DNA from: Woeseiaceae bacterium | Lineage (GTDB): Bacteria > Pseudomonadota > Gammaproteobacteria > Steroidobacterales > Woeseiaceae | DNA length: 64,000 nt | Reading direction: 5' to 3' | Assembly (NCBI GenBank): GCA_013043165.1 | Contig: JABDOQ010000082.1 | Location: 1 to 64,000 of the forward strand | Part shown: one piece after another, positions 45,743 to 56,537 of the stretch | Position numbering within the stretch: the stretch's first letter is position 1 | Layout of the letters: every line of letters starts with the position of its first letter | Notes under the pieces: generated by a model | Database searches by the model: none | Seen by the model: only the letters and a program-made list of their open reading frames with translations | Told to the model about the DNA's origin: nothing | Translations under genes and position numbers: made by a program

Positions 45743-46402
45743 GTGATCAGATTATTTTGTTTTCTGGTGCTTTGCGCCGGTACGGCGCAGAACGCTTTGG
45801 CGCAGACGAGTGCGGATGAAGTCGGTGAGCAGCTCGTCAACGAGTTCCTGACCAACGTTATTACGATGCAGGGCCGATTCGAGCAGTCGTTGATCGATGC
45901 CGAAGGCGTCGTCGGCGAACTCTCCAACGGCACGCTGCAGATTGAGCGACCGAAGCGATTCCGCTGGATTTATTCGGATCCCTATGAACAGTGGCTGGTC
46001 GCCGACGGCCTGAATATCTGGAGCTACGATGTCGATCTCGCGCAGGTCACGGTAAAGCCGCAGGCGAAGGCACTCAGCAACACGCCTGCGCTATTGCTCG
46101 GTGGTGCGACGGACGCACTCGAGCAGTTCCGCTTCGAAGGCAGCAGGGTCGAGGGTGATACGACCTGGGTTCGCATGCGTCCCGTCGACGAGGGCAGTGG
46201 CTTTAACCGCGTCGAGCTGGGATTCTCGAAAAACGAGCTCCAGCGCATGGTGTTTCATGACAATCTCGAACAAACGACGCTGGTCGCACTCTACGATGTG
46301 GTTATCAACGAGCCTGTCGATCGCGAAAACTTCGAGTTCGTCGTGCCCGATGATGCTGACCTGGTTGGAATCCCGTTGGCAGACGGCGACGCCGTTCCCT
46401 GA
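45743..46402 (+). CDS. lolA: outer-membrane lipoprotein carrier protein LolA
   Basis: Periplasmic chaperone of 219 residues that ferries lipoproteins from LolCDE to LolB. Start GTG at 45743 is preferred, since GAGGAA stands seven to eight bases upstream and it opens directly on a signal peptide (RLFCFLVLCAGTAQNALA). An ATG at 45704 would put 13 odd residues before it. Conserved LolA segments are MQGRFEQSLID, GTLQIERPKRFRWIYSDPYEQWLVADG and the later FEFVVPDDADLVG. It shares a TGATG junction with the VanZ-like gene. It would deliver the Lpp-like lipoprotein and LpqC-like lipoprotein of this window. Confidence 0.94.
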   Translation: MIRLFCFLVLCAGTAQNALAQTSADEVGEQLVNEFLTNVITMQGRFEQSLIDAEGVVGELSNGTLQIERPKRFRWIYSDPYEQWLVADGLNIWSYDVDLAQVTVKPQAKALSNTPALLLGGATDALEQFRFEGSRVEGDTTWVRMRPVDEGSGFNRVELGFSKNELQRMVFHDNLEQTTLVALYDVVINEPVDRENFEFVVPDDADLVGIPLADGDAVP

Positions 46403-46827
46403 TGCTGCCGCTGCGGCACGCACGCTTCTGGCGAGTCGCGGACCTCGTCTTGCTTGTCCTTGTCTTTCTGTCGGCGTTAATGCCCGCGGTCTGGTTCTGG
46501 GATGACAGGGTAAAAATCCTGTCGTGGTTCGACAACTCGGACAAATTCCTGCACGCGGCGACGTTCTTCGTGTTGGCTGTGTGGTTTGCCGGGCAATATC
46601 GGCGCCCGTCGTACTGGCGCATTGCGGCCGGGTTGATGCTGTTCGGTTGCATCATCGAGCTCTGCCAGCTGCTGGTCAGCTATCGCATGGCTGACTGGGC
46701 CGACGTCGCTGCGAATACGGTCGGTATAATCATCGGTTTCACAGTTGCGATAGCGGGCGTCGGAGGTTGGAGCCTGCGCATCGAGGAATGGTATTTGGCG
46801 CGGCAGACTGGCTCGGGCATTGACTGA
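46402..46827 (+). CDS. VanZ-like membrane protein
   Basis: Integral membrane protein of 141 residues with about four transmembrane segments. VanZ-family signs are NSDKFLHAATFFVLAVWFAG and CIIELCQLLVSYRMADWADVAANTVGI (in parts). The family name comes from teicoplanin resistance, but most members, including this one, have no resistance role and the biochemical function is unknown. It overlaps lolA by one base and rarA by eight bases, so the three are translationally coupled. Confidence 0.8.
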   Translation: MLPLRHARFWRVADLVLLVLVFLSALMPAVWFWDDRVKILSWFDNSDKFLHAATFFVLAVWFAGQYRRPSYWRIAAGLMLFGCIIELCQLLVSYRMADWADVAANTVGIIIGFTVAIAGVGGWSLRIEEWYLARQTGSGID

Positions 46828-48139
46828 CCTTTTTACCCCGGAATCTCTGAGTGACACGGAGCGACCGCTGGCTGACCGCATGCGGCCGGCAACGCTGAGC
46901 GAATTCTCGGGACAACGACATCTCCTCGAAGCGGGAAAGCCGTTGCTGCGCGCCATCGAGCAGGGACGCGCGCATTCGATGGTGTTCTGGGGACCCCCAG
47001 GTACAGGAAAGACAACGCTGGCGAGACTTATCGCGGGCACAACCGACTCACACTTCATCGCGCTCTCGGCCGTCATGGCCGGCGTGAAGGATATTCGCCG
47101 CGCCGTTGCTGAAGCGGAGCAGCATCGTCAGATGCGGAATCGCGGCACCGTGTTGTTTCTCGATGAAGTCCATCGCTTCAACAAATCACAGCAGGATGCC
47201 TTTTTGCCGTTTGTCGAGGATGGCACGCTGACGTTCATTGGTGCGACGACCGAAAACCCGTCCTTCGAGCTAAATAATGCGCTGCTGTCGCGCGCGCGAG
47301 TTTACGTCCTCAAGTCATTGACCGAGGATGACCTGCTGGCTGTTTTGCGACGAGCGCTGCTCGACGAGACGCGGGGATTTGCTGGCAAGCTCGAGATAAA
47401 CGGTGATTCGCTGGAACTGATTGCGTCGGCCGCCGACGGCGATGCTCGTCGGGCATTGAATCTGCTCGAGCTTGCTGCGGACCTCGCTGAGGATGGCAAG
47501 ATTGCGGTCGACACGGTAAAAGAAGTCGCGTCAGGCAGTCGCCGACGTTTCGACAAGCAGGGCGAATATTTCTTCGATCAGATTTCCGCGCTGCACAAAT
47601 CGGTTCGCGGCACCGACCCCGACGCCGCGCTGTACTGGCTCATGCGCATGCTGGACGGCGGCTGCGATCCTCTGTATATCGCGCGCCGCATGATCCGCGT
47701 CGCATCCGAAGATATCGGCAATGCCGATCCGCGCAGTCTGCAGCTAACGCTGAATGCCTGGGAGGTGCTCGAGCGGCTCGGTAGCCCGGAGGGGGAGCTG
47801 GCGCTGGCGCAGGCGGTCATCTATCTCGCCTGTGCGCCGAAGAGCAACGCGGTTTACACAGCGTCGAAAGCGGCGATGGAGGATGCCAGGAAGCACGGCT
47901 CGCTCGAGGTGCCACTGCATTTGCGAAACGCACCTACGCAGCTTATGAAGGACCTCGGCTACGGCGAAAAGTACCGCTACGCGCACGACGAAGAGGGCGC
48001 CGTCGCCATTGGCGAGAGCTACTTTCCCGACGACATGGGCCCGGTGAAGTATTATCATCCCGTGCCGCGCGGCCTCGAGATCAGGATCCGCGAAAAGCTC
48101 GATGAGCTCGCGCGCCGAAATCGTGACAAACCTCAATAG
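46820..48139 (+). CDS. rarA: replication-associated recombination protein RarA (MgsA)
   Basis: AAA+ ATPase of 439 residues of the clamp-loader/WRNIP1 family acting at stalled forks. Motifs [16 protein letters not shown], Walker A GPPGTGKT (58-65), Walker [15 protein letters not shown] and the C-terminal tetramerisation region [18 protein letters not shown] are seen. TTG at 46820 is the start, eight bases inside the VanZ-like gene. Order ftsK-lolA-rarA-serS is as in E. coli, with the VanZ gene inserted. Confidence 0.95.
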   Translation: MTDLFTPESLSDTERPLADRMRPATLSEFSGQRHLLEAGKPLLRAIEQGRAHSMVFWGPPGTGKTTLARLIAGTTDSHFIALSAVMAGVKDIRRAVAEAEQHRQMRNRGTVLFLDEVHRFNKSQQDAFLPFVEDGTLTFIGATTENPSFELNNALLSRARVYVLKSLTEDDLLAVLRRALLDETRGFAGKLEINGDSLELIASAADGDARRALNLLELAADLAEDGKIAVDTVKEVASGSRRRFDKQGEYFFDQISALHKSVRGTDPDAALYWLMRMLDGGCDPLYIARRMIRVASEDIGNADPRSLQLTLNAWEVLERLGSPEGELALAQAVIYLACAPKSNAVYTASKAAMEDARKHGSLEVPLHLRNAPTQLMKDLGYGEKYRYAHDEEGAVAIGESYFPDDMGPVKYYHPVPRGLEIRIREKLDELARRNRDKPQ

Positions 48140-50120
<1,981 letters not shown>

Positions 50121-50205
50121 TCGTGGAACTCCTCAAAAACTCAGTCAGCGAGTCTAGCATCAATAAAGCGGAGATCAGTGCGATTCACTCGATTTCAAGA
50201 CCCGG

Positions 50206-50865
50206 CTACCAGGGAAGCACGTAGCCTTCTGCATGCCAGAAGCTGCCCGTATTCTGCATATTCAGCTCGTCTATACGCTCGATCAGACCACGTGCCGATT
50301 CCGAAGTTTCAATCCCATGACCGCCTGTCATCTCGGTGGCGACCAGCCCGGGGTGCAATAGAGCGACGGCAATCCCGCGCGGTCTCAGCTCGTGCATGAG
50401 GTTCGTGCCTATCATATTCACGGCGGTTTTCGAGGCCCGGTATCCCCAGTTACCCCCGGAGCCATTGTCTTCGATGGAGCCAACCCGGCTCGTGACGATA
50501 GCGACCTTTGAGCCTTCGCGCAGATTGTCGCGAAGCGCTTCGGTGACGCGCAGCGGGCCGAGCGAGTTAACGCGGAATTGCAGCACCATCTGCTCGTAAT
50601 CGAGCTCGCCGAAGGCATCACCCCTGAGAATTCCGGCGTTGTTGATCAGGATGTCTATCGGCAGGTCGCCGACTGCGGCAATTAGCTTCCTGATGCCGTC
50701 CGCATCAGCGACGTCGATGCCGTCAATGACGCGAACGCCCAGGCTTTCAAGTGCGGCGCTGCTTGTCCTGCAAACGCCAATGACCTTGTTGCCACGTTTT
50801 TTCAGCTGTTTCGCGAGTTCCAGGCCTATGCCCCGATTACAGCCGGTTATGAGGATGTTGGCCAC
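50206..50865 (-). CDS. short-chain dehydrogenase, C-factor/sniffer-like
   Basis: SDR of 219 residues, a short form resembling C-factor and sniffer carbonyl reductases. NAD(P) site TGCNRGIGLELAKQ, NNAG at about 83-86, catalytic Ser in VTSRVGSI and Tyr-x3-Lys in YRASKTAVNM. GTG at 50865 is the start, with GGGA seven bases upstream; a longer frame would run into the tRNA terminator. The Arg in the dinucleotide loop after ICRTSSAA suggests NADPH. Substrate unknown. Confidence 0.88.
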   Translation of the reverse strand: MANILITGCNRGIGLELAKQLKKRGNKVIGVCRTSSAALESLGVRVIDGIDVADADGIRKLIAAVGDLPIDILINNAGILRGDAFGELDYEQMVLQFRVNSLGPLRVTEALRDNLREGSKVAIVTSRVGSIEDNGSGGNWGYRASKTAVNMIGTNLMHELRPRGIAVALLHPGLVATEMTGGHGIETSESARGLIERIDELNMQNTGSFWHAEGYVLPW

Positions 50866-50877
50866 TGCCGATTCCCT

Positions 50878-50899
50878 GAAAATAGCCCCCATTGGGGGC
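50878..50899 (-). terminator. terminator after tRNA-Ser
   Basis: A six-base-pair stem GCCCCC (50885-50890) / GGGGGC (50894-50899) with a three-base loop is followed on the minus strand by TATTTTC. It starts nine bases past the tRNA 3' end and stops just before the SDR start codon, so it separates the tRNA transcript from the SDR, or attenuates read-through. Confidence 0.75.
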
Positions 50900-50907
50900 G
50901 CCAAAAT

Positions 50908-50998
50908 TGGCGGAGAGGGTGGGATTTGAACCCACGAAGGGCTACTAACCCTTGCTGGTTTTCAAGACCAGTGCATTCAACCGCTCTGCCACCTCTCC
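50908..50998 (-). tRNA. tRNA-Ser (anticodon UGA)
   Basis: A 91-nt gene on the minus strand with acceptor GGAGAGG/CCTCTCC, discriminator G and an encoded CCA at 50910-50908. The D-arm GGTGGCAGAGCGGTTGAATGC is divided normally, the anticodon stem CTGGT/ACCAG encloses CTTGAAA with anticodon TGA at 50964-50962, and a long class II variable arm (about AGCAAGGGTTAGTAGCCCTTC) precedes the T-arm GTGGGTTCAAATCCCAC. The large variable arm and UGA anticodon identify the isoacceptor reading UCA-type codons. Confidence 0.97.
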
Positions 50999-51180
50999 GG
51001 TGTCTGATCGAACGACCGCGAATTGTGCTTGCAGTCCATGGAGTATTCAACCTGTCAACCGGACATGCGTTGAAATATGCGATCGCGCACCTCATATTTA
51101 ACAGATGAACTGGCGTCTTATTTCGAACGGCGCGCTTCGATGGCGGTCTGACTACCCCGGGATGCCCTGGAAACAGCTTA

Positions 51181-52083
51181 ATGCGAAATATACAAAAACT
51201 TAATAAGTTTCTAATATTTATAATATTTTCTTTGCCTTTCGCCACGAGCGCCGAGCAAGATGCGGACAGCTTTTTTGCGGCCGGCAACTGGGCTGCAGCG
51301 GCTGATGCCTATGCTTCCCACACGGTCGAGCACCCCGAGGATGCGTTGGCCTGGTTTCAACTGGCGGTCAGCGCACGCCAGGCCGAGCGCTATGATGCCG
51401 CATTCGCCGCGCTCGCCCGGGCCGAAGCGCTGGAATTCTCGCCCGTGCGAGTCAGTTTTGAACGCGCGAGGCTCAACGTGCGATCGGATGACGCCGATGC
51501 CGCCGTCGCAGAACTCCAGACCCTGGCGTCGAGCGGATTTACGGGTGTGAACTTCATCACCGGCGATCCGGTGCTGGCAACGCTGGCGGGCCACTCCGGC
51601 TACGATGCTGTTATTGCTGCAATGACCGTTCAGGCGTTTCCGTGTGAACACGATGAACTTTTTTCCGCCTTCGATTTCTGGATTGGCGAGTGGGACGTTC
51701 ATGTTGCCGGAGGGGCTGTCGCCGGCAGCAACGTGATAGAACGGGCCCAGCGCGGTTGCGTCCTTATCGAGAACTGGAGCAGCGCCAGTGGCAGCACCGG
51801 GATGAGCATTAATTATGTCGACAAGACCAGCGGGGAATGGGTGCAAATCTGGAACGCCGCAGGCGGCAGCCAGATCAATATTCGCGGTGGTATGACGAAT
51901 GACGGTATGCTGCTGACCGGGACTATTCATTACGTCGCGAATGGCACAACCGCGCCTTTTCGGGGTCTTTGGACACCCTTGGCCGATGGGCGTGTCAGGC
52001 AGTTTTTTGAGCAGTCATCCGATGAAGGTGAGACCTGGACGCCCTGGTTTGAAGGTTTTTACACGCGAAAACCGGCCAAGTAG
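51181..52083 (+). CDS. secreted TPR protein with DUF1579-like domain
   Basis: Protein of 300 residues with a signal peptide (about 1-24, encoded by an unusually AT-rich stretch). Residues about 26-115 have TPR-like helices (NWAAAADAYASHTVEHPEDALAWFQLA in parts, AERYDAAFAALARAEAL). The second half begins FDFWIGEWDVHV (164-175), the typical opening of DUF1579/lipocalin-like domains, and continues with repeated beta strands ending RQFFEQSSDEGETW. Exported, perhaps ligand-binding; no enzyme motif is seen. Followed 20 bases later by a small membrane protein on the same strand. Confidence 0.75.
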   Translation: MRNIQKLNKFLIFIIFSLPFATSAEQDADSFFAAGNWAAAADAYASHTVEHPEDALAWFQLAVSARQAERYDAAFAALARAEALEFSPVRVSFERARLNVRSDDADAAVAELQTLASSGFTGVNFITGDPVLATLAGHSGYDAVIAAMTVQAFPCEHDELFSAFDFWIGEWDVHVAGGAVAGSNVIERAQRGCVLIENWSSASGSTGMSINYVDKTSGEWVQIWNAAGGSQINIRGGMTNDGMLLTGTIHYVANGTTAPFRGLWTPLADGRVRQFFEQSSDEGETWTPWFEGFYTRKPAK

Positions 52084-52103
52084 GCGGGTTCGAGGAAATC
52101 TCT

Positions 52104-52403
52104 TTGAAATATTCGACGGCTAAGCCCGGATTTCCGGCTGGAAATCCGATTGCAAACATCTTCGTAATCATTATCGGTGCACTGGCGATCGGCGTATCGG
52201 TGGTCCTCGGTTTTGTCGCATTCGTCGTTTTGGGTAGCATCGTCGCGGTGCTGGCGGCTGTCATCGGTTTGCGGCTCTGGTGGTTCAATCGCAAACTGCG
52301 GCGTCAGGCGAGCCGCAGCGAAAGCGACAATCGGTCGGCGCCGGGCGGCGTCATTGAAGGCGAATTCCACGTCATCGACGACGACCGTGATCGCAAAGAC
52401 TGA
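52104..52403 (+). CDS. small two-helix membrane protein
   Basis: Protein of 99 residues, not assigned to a named family. One long or two short transmembrane segments span about residues 17-58 (IFVIIIGALAIGVSVVLGF, VLGSIVAVLAAVIGLRLWW), followed by a basic stretch and a C-terminal VIEGEFHVIDDD, a motif often seen in small gammaproteobacterial membrane proteins. Start is TTG at 52104 with GAGGAA six bases before. Likely cotranscribed with its upstream neighbour. Confidence 0.65.
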   Translation: MKYSTAKPGFPAGNPIANIFVIIIGALAIGVSVVLGFVAFVVLGSIVAVLAAVIGLRLWWFNRKLRRQASRSESDNRSAPGGVIEGEFHVIDDDRDRKD

Positions 52404-52447
52404 GCAGGCATAGTCAAAATAAGAGAAACCTCGTAGAGTCCCGTGCA

Positions 52448-53047
52448 ATGGCGAATCCGACATCACGAACGAAAGCTGACATTGATCGCCGCCGCCGTCG
52501 CCGCAGGCGCAGGGTTCAGATCATCGTCATCTACACGGCAATTGCGGTTTGTCTTGCCTGGTTCTTTGAGTCGCAGGCAACCACGACGGTTATTTTCGTG
52601 CGTCATGCCGAAAGAGCGACACAGCCGGTGGAGGATCCGGGGCTCAGTGAGGCGGGTCGGCAGCGCGCGGCAGAGCTTGCCCGCCAGCTGGTCGACGCGG
52701 ACGTAGTGCCCGGCGTCGGTGTGGATGCGATCTACTCGACCTCCTATCGGCGCTCGATTGAAACAGCCAATCCTGTTGCCGATGCCCTGAACCTGCCCGT
52801 ACTCATGTACGACGTGTCTGATACCGAAGCGATTACCGAGGCGATAGTCAAAGAGTACAAAGGGAAAATCATTCTCGTTGTGGGTCACAGCAACACCGTG
52901 CCCGAAATGATCGCCAACATGGGAGCGAGCAAGAACGTCCCGGAAATTTCGCAAGACGAGTACGACAATATTTATCTCGTGACCATTCCCTGGTTTGGCA
53001 AGACCAAGACCATTCGCCTGAGGTATGGCGAGCCTTACGTCCCTTGA
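52448..53047 (+). CDS. membrane-anchored histidine phosphatase
   Basis: Histidine phosphatase superfamily protein of 199 residues. It has nine consecutive arginines (14-22), then a membrane anchor (about 24-40), so the positive-inside rule puts the catalytic part in the periplasm. The phosphatase core has VRHAER with phosphorylated His53, the second His147 in VGHSNT, and YSTSYRRSIETA. This resembles SixA/phosphoglycerate mutase-like proteins. The substrate is unknown. It overlaps yjbQ by four bases (TTGA), and the two are translationally coupled. Confidence 0.85.
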   Translation: MANPTSRTKADIDRRRRRRRRRVQIIVIYTAIAVCLAWFFESQATTTVIFVRHAERATQPVEDPGLSEAGRQRAAELARQLVDADVVPGVGVDAIYSTSYRRSIETANPVADALNLPVLMYDVSDTEAITEAIVKEYKGKIILVVGHSNTVPEMIANMGASKNVPEISQDEYDNIYLVTIPWFGKTKTIRLRYGEPYVP

Positions 53048-53460
53048 TTTCGCAACACGAGATCGAGATTGCGACCAAAGGTCGCGGGACCTATGACCTG
53101 GGCCGCGACGTGCAGCGCGCCGTGCGCGATTCGGGCATCAGCTCCGGCCTTTGCCATGTCTTTATTCGGCATACGAGCGCATCGCTGATGCTTTGTGAAA
53201 ACGCTGATCCGAGCGTCATGTCCGACCTCGAGACGTTTATGTCTCGATATGTCCCCGACGGCGATCCGATGTTCACTCATACTGCGGAAGGGCCGGACGA
53301 CATGCCTGCGCATATACGAAGCATCCTTACGCAATCGGACCTGAACATTCCGGTCCGGGATGGCCGCTGCGCCCTCGGAACGTGGCAGGGCATTTATCTT
53401 TGGGAGCATCGCTACGCGCCGCATTCACGGCGCGTGATTGTTACCGTTCAGGGCGACTGA
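53044..53460 (+). CDS. yjbQ: YjbQ family protein (UPF0047)
   Basis: Protein of 138 residues of the UPF0047/YjbQ family, proposed to be a secondary thiamine-phosphate synthase. Signature segments are GLCHVFIRHTSASLMLCENADPSV (in parts), DDMPAHIRSILT and GTWQGIYLWEHR, with conserved His residues for metal binding. TTG at 53044 overlaps the previous stop codon. It abuts bcp end to end, with zero bases between the convergent stop codons. Confidence 0.92.
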   Translation: MISQHEIEIATKGRGTYDLGRDVQRAVRDSGISSGLCHVFIRHTSASLMLCENADPSVMSDLETFMSRYVPDGDPMFTHTAEGPDDMPAHIRSILTQSDLNIPVRDGRCALGTWQGIYLWEHRYAPHSRRVIVTVQGD

Positions 53461-53937
53461 TTAGTCGTCGGATCCCATGCCGGCGGTTTCCCTGAGGATG
53501 ACGGCTTTTTCGATGAATTCCCTGTGGCGCCCAATCATCACATCCGCAAGGATAGCGTCCTGAATTTTCCTGTCCTGGTTTATCAGAAACGTCGCTCGTC
53601 GCACGCCGACGCCGAACGGCCCATCGACGTCATACATCCGAATCGCGACTTTATCCGGGTCGCTCAACAGCAAAAATGGTAAATCGTGTTCGTCACGAAA
53701 ACGTTTGTGACTGTCGATATCCTGGGGGCTGATCCCGGCAACCTGCAGCCCGACAGATTGGATATCGTTATGAATATCGCGGATCGAGCAGGCCTCTTTG
53801 GTGCAGCCGGGAGTGAAGTCCGCGGGGTAGAAATACAGAATCAACGGGCCGTTCTGCAACAGGTCGGACAACGTGGTTTCCCCGCCCCGATCGTCCGACA
53901 GAACGAACTCGGGTGCCTTTGCGCCAGGCTGTAGCAT
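53461..53937 (-). CDS. bcp: peroxiredoxin, Bcp/PrxQ type
   Basis: Thiol peroxidase of 158 residues reducing H2O2 and alkyl hydroperoxides with thioredoxin. The catalytic motif FTPGCTKEAC contains peroxidatic Cys45 and resolving Cys50, the atypical two-Cys PrxQ arrangement. TrxB, which recharges its electron donor, is encoded elsewhere in the window (42233-43222). ATG at 53937. It converges on yjbQ with no gap. Confidence 0.93.
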   Translation of the reverse strand: MLQPGAKAPEFVLSDDRGGETTLSDLLQNGPLILYFYPADFTPGCTKEACSIRDIHNDIQSVGLQVAGISPQDIDSHKRFRDEHDLPFLLLSDPDKVAIRMYDVDGPFGVGVRRATFLINQDRKIQDAILADVMIGRHREFIEKAVILRETAGMGSDD

Positions 53938-54060
53938 GCATCGTCTCCTTTCGGCGTCTGTGCCGCGAGCCCCTACTATGCACGGATTTGAATCTTTACG
54001 GCAAATACCTCGGTATTATCGTATACCAATAGTTGCCTTTTCCCGTATAAGGGTCTGCCA

Positions 54061-55140
54061 ATGAAGCAAATTGTCACAGGATTGCTGCTGTTCGCGCTCG
54101 GATTTTCCGGCGGCGCACACGGCGCGGACAAGAACGCTCTGTTTCAGGATGACTCGGTGGTCAAGGCGGTTCTGACGGCGCCAATAACGCAGGCTTATGC
54201 GCAGCGCGGTCAGGATGTTCGCATCTACCTGCCAGGGCAGTGGACCTATACAGCAGCCGACGGGACTACTCAACGGCTCGACGTTTCGATTCGCACGCGC
54301 GGGCTTTTCCGGCGCGAGTATTGTCAATTACCGCCATTGCAGTTGAATTTCAAGAAAGGGCAGGTAAAGAAAACTCTGTTTGCCGGGCAGAACAAGTTAA
54401 AAGTCGTTTCGCCCTGTCAGAACGGAGCGAAATCACAACAGCATGTTGTGCTCGAATACCTGGCCTACCGTACCTTCGAAATACTGACGGACCACAGTTT
54501 CGGTACGCGGCTGATTCGCCTGAGCTATGTCGACAGTGACGAGAAGATGGCGCCCTGGACCGACCTGGTGTTTGTGATCGAAGACGACAATGATATGGCC
54601 AAACGTCTCGGCCTCACGCGCCTGAAAGTTGTGTCTAATCGATTCGACCAAATGGACCATACGACGACAGCGCTGGTCGACTTGTTCCAGCTGCTGATCG
54701 CAAACAACGACTATTCGGTACTTAGGTCCGAGGAAGGTCGCGAGTGCTGCCACAATTCTGAAATTCTCGCGCTCAAGGAGAATGCCGACGTGCGCATTCC
54801 TGTTCCCTATGACTTTGACCTGTCCGGCCTTGTGGATACAAAATATGCGGCGCCGCCGTCATACCTGCCGACGCGATTTGTAACGACGCGCTACTACCGC
54901 GGCCTTTGTCAGCCACCCGGCGTTCTTGAGGATGCAATCGCGCGGGTTCAGTCCAGGCGCGAAGACATAATTGGTCTGTTTGCCAACTCGAGGGAGCTGG
55001 AATCAAAGACGAAGAAGAAGACGCTCAAGTTCATTGAGGACTACTTCGAAATCCTTGACGACCCCAAAAGAATGAAAAAAGAGATTGCTGGTCGCTGTCG
55101 GGGCAAAGAACACCTGGAAAAAATGTTGTCTAAAGGTTAG
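54061..55140 (+). CDS. secreted protein with CotH-kinase-like pattern
   Basis: Periplasmic protein of 359 residues with a signal peptide (1-22). It is not assigned by clear homology, but the order of conserved elements resembles CotH, the atypical protein kinase of spore coats. They are an N-terminal beta region with basic residues (RTRGLFRREY; LKVVSPC with Lys112/Lys114), an acidic VFVIEDDND (171-178), IANNDYSVL (214-221, Asp217), HN (231-232) and a PVPYDFDLSG block (248-256, Asp251/Asp253) equivalent to the CotH WDxD. Cysteine pairs suggest disulphides. The convergent neighbour is DUF4956, a family that I recall frequently clusters with CotH proteins and VTC polyphosphate polymerases. Kinase activity is inference only. 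Confidence 0.6.
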   Translation: MKQIVTGLLLFALGFSGGAHGADKNALFQDDSVVKAVLTAPITQAYAQRGQDVRIYLPGQWTYTAADGTTQRLDVSIRTRGLFRREYCQLPPLQLNFKKGQVKKTLFAGQNKLKVVSPCQNGAKSQQHVVLEYLAYRTFEILTDHSFGTRLIRLSYVDSDEKMAPWTDLVFVIEDDNDMAKRLGLTRLKVVSNRFDQMDHTTTALVDLFQLLIANNDYSVLRSEEGRECCHNSEILALKENADVRIPVPYDFDLSGLVDTKYAAPPSYLPTRFVTTRYYRGLCQPPGVLEDAIARVQSRREDIIGLFANSRELESKTKKKTLKFIEDYFEILDDPKRMKKEIAGRCRGKEHLEKMLSKG

Positions 55141-55918
55141 ACATTGGGCCACCGGGATCGGAGCGTGCCTGTTTTTCCAGTTTTTTTGCGGCTTTGGCAA
55201 TCTTGCGGCGGATTTCTTTCTGCACGACGTATTGTGACTCCAGACCGTCGCCAAATGCACATACAGCGATCGCCGCGTAGTTGAAGAAGACCGTTAGTAC
55301 TATCGCAATTTCAATTGACCTTACGCCCGCGGCGATGCCTACGCCGATAGAAGAGAGAATAAATAACGTATCGAAGGTATCGTTGAGGGCGCGGCGAAAT
55401 CTGACGCCGGCAACAATTCCGGCAAGGCTGAACGCCAGTGCCAGGCTGTGCTGTACGACCGTCACGATACCGGCTACGACGGCCGGCAAAACGAGCGTCG
55501 TCGTGTCGATCGAGTGATCGTAGACGCTGTCCGTATGAATCGCCCTGTACACCCAGGAGACCGGCAGCATGAGCAACAATGTAGCCGTCATCACGTAGAC
55601 CAGCGATATCGCGCCATTCAGCCAGGCCGGGCCGCGCGCCAGCCGGGCCCGGGTCGTTTCTGTCGCGATTTCCTCGAGTTCCTCGTCGTCGGCGCTCAGC
55701 AGTGCCTCCTCGAGCTCGTACACGCTGTAGCTGCCATGATTCGCAATGTCACCGACGCCGCCCAACGGCAATTGATCGACCATGCCGGGAAACACCGTGA
55801 GGACGATTGCGACAGCCGCGGCCAAAGCAACGTAGTAGACAGTGACTCTCGCGGCCATCCTTAGCAGGATGTTCCGATGCCTCGCCAGTGTTGCGGACAT
55901 TCTCTCTTGTTCATTCAT
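55130..55918 (-). CDS. DUF4956 family membrane protein
   Basis: Membrane protein of 262 residues with transmembrane segments near 25-45, 105-125, 142-168 and 185-225. The signature GVRFRRALNDTFDTLF (171-186) followed by IGVGIAAGV is DUF4956. An acidic periplasmic or cytoplasmic loop (68-88) separates the first two segments, and the C-terminus is basic. DUF4956 genes in other phyla adjoin VTC-domain polyphosphate polymerases and CotH proteins; function unproven. Its last codons overlap the CotH-like gene by 11 bases. Confidence 0.82.
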   Translation of the reverse strand: MNEQERMSATLARHRNILLRMAARVTVYYVALAAAVAIVLTVFPGMVDQLPLGGVGDIANHGSYSVYELEEALLSADDEELEEIATETTRARLARGPAWLNGAISLVYVMTATLLLMLPVSWVYRAIHTDSVYDHSIDTTTLVLPAVVAGIVTVVQHSLALAFSLAGIVAGVRFRRALNDTFDTLFILSSIGVGIAAGVRSIEIAIVLTVFFNYAAIAVCAFGDGLESQYVVQKEIRRKIAKAAKKLEKQARSDPGGPMSNL

Positions 55919-55997
55919 GCCACAACCTTAGAACCAATATCGGGCAAAGGCAATCACACGCTGTTAAAATGCTGTCGACCGGGCTAGGAGTTCGCAA

Positions 55998-56537
55998 ATG
56001 AAAAGTAACAAGGTGCACCTGGCAACAAGCAGTGCGGAACTCAAGGAACGTGCGCACGCGGCCTATAAAGAATCGGGCGGGGCCATTATCCTGGTGCCTG
56101 TGGATTTCTCGGATCATTCTGAGGCAGCGCTGCTGCAGGCTGCGGAATATGCGAACCTGATGCAGACTTCGTTGGTAATACTTCATGTCGTACATGATCC
56201 TGGCGAGATGCCCGGCTACTACTCGAAACTCGTAAAAAAGAAACGTGCGACTCGCATGCCGGACGTCGCGGCGGAGGCCTTCAGGGAGTTCATGGCTGAC
56301 ACAATCAAGGCGAATCCAGAACTGGAGGCCCTGCAGCAGGCGACGCAGCTTATGGTTATTGGGCTTCCGGTGACCCGTATTCTCGAGGTCGTTGATCACA
56401 TGGAGCCGCTCATGGTCGTAATGGGCAGCCAGGGCCGCACAGGCCTGAAGCACCTTGTCATCGGTTCAAAAGCAGCCCAGGTTGTTCAGCTTTGTCCTGT
56501 TCCGGTAACGATAGTCAAGAGAAGAAAAGCGGCATAG
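55998..56537 (+). CDS. universal stress protein, UspA family
   Basis: USP domain of 179 residues with a short N-terminal extension (about 1-25). It opens with IILVPVDFSDHSEAALLQAAEYA and ends with VVMGSQGRTGLKHLVIGSKAAQVVQLCPVPVTIVK; the GxxG-9x-GS signature indicates the ATP-binding subclass. AGGAG precedes the ATG. It is coupled to the phosphate transporter by a TAGTG overlap, which suggests a function in phosphate or energy stress. Confidence 0.92.
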   Translation: MKSNKVHLATSSAELKERAHAAYKESGGAIILVPVDFSDHSEAALLQAAEYANLMQTSLVILHVVHDPGEMPGYYSKLVKKKRATRMPDVAAEAFREFMADTIKANPELEALQQATQLMVIGLPVTRILEVVDHMEPLMVVMGSQGRTGLKHLVIGSKAAQVVQLCPVPVTIVKRRKAA

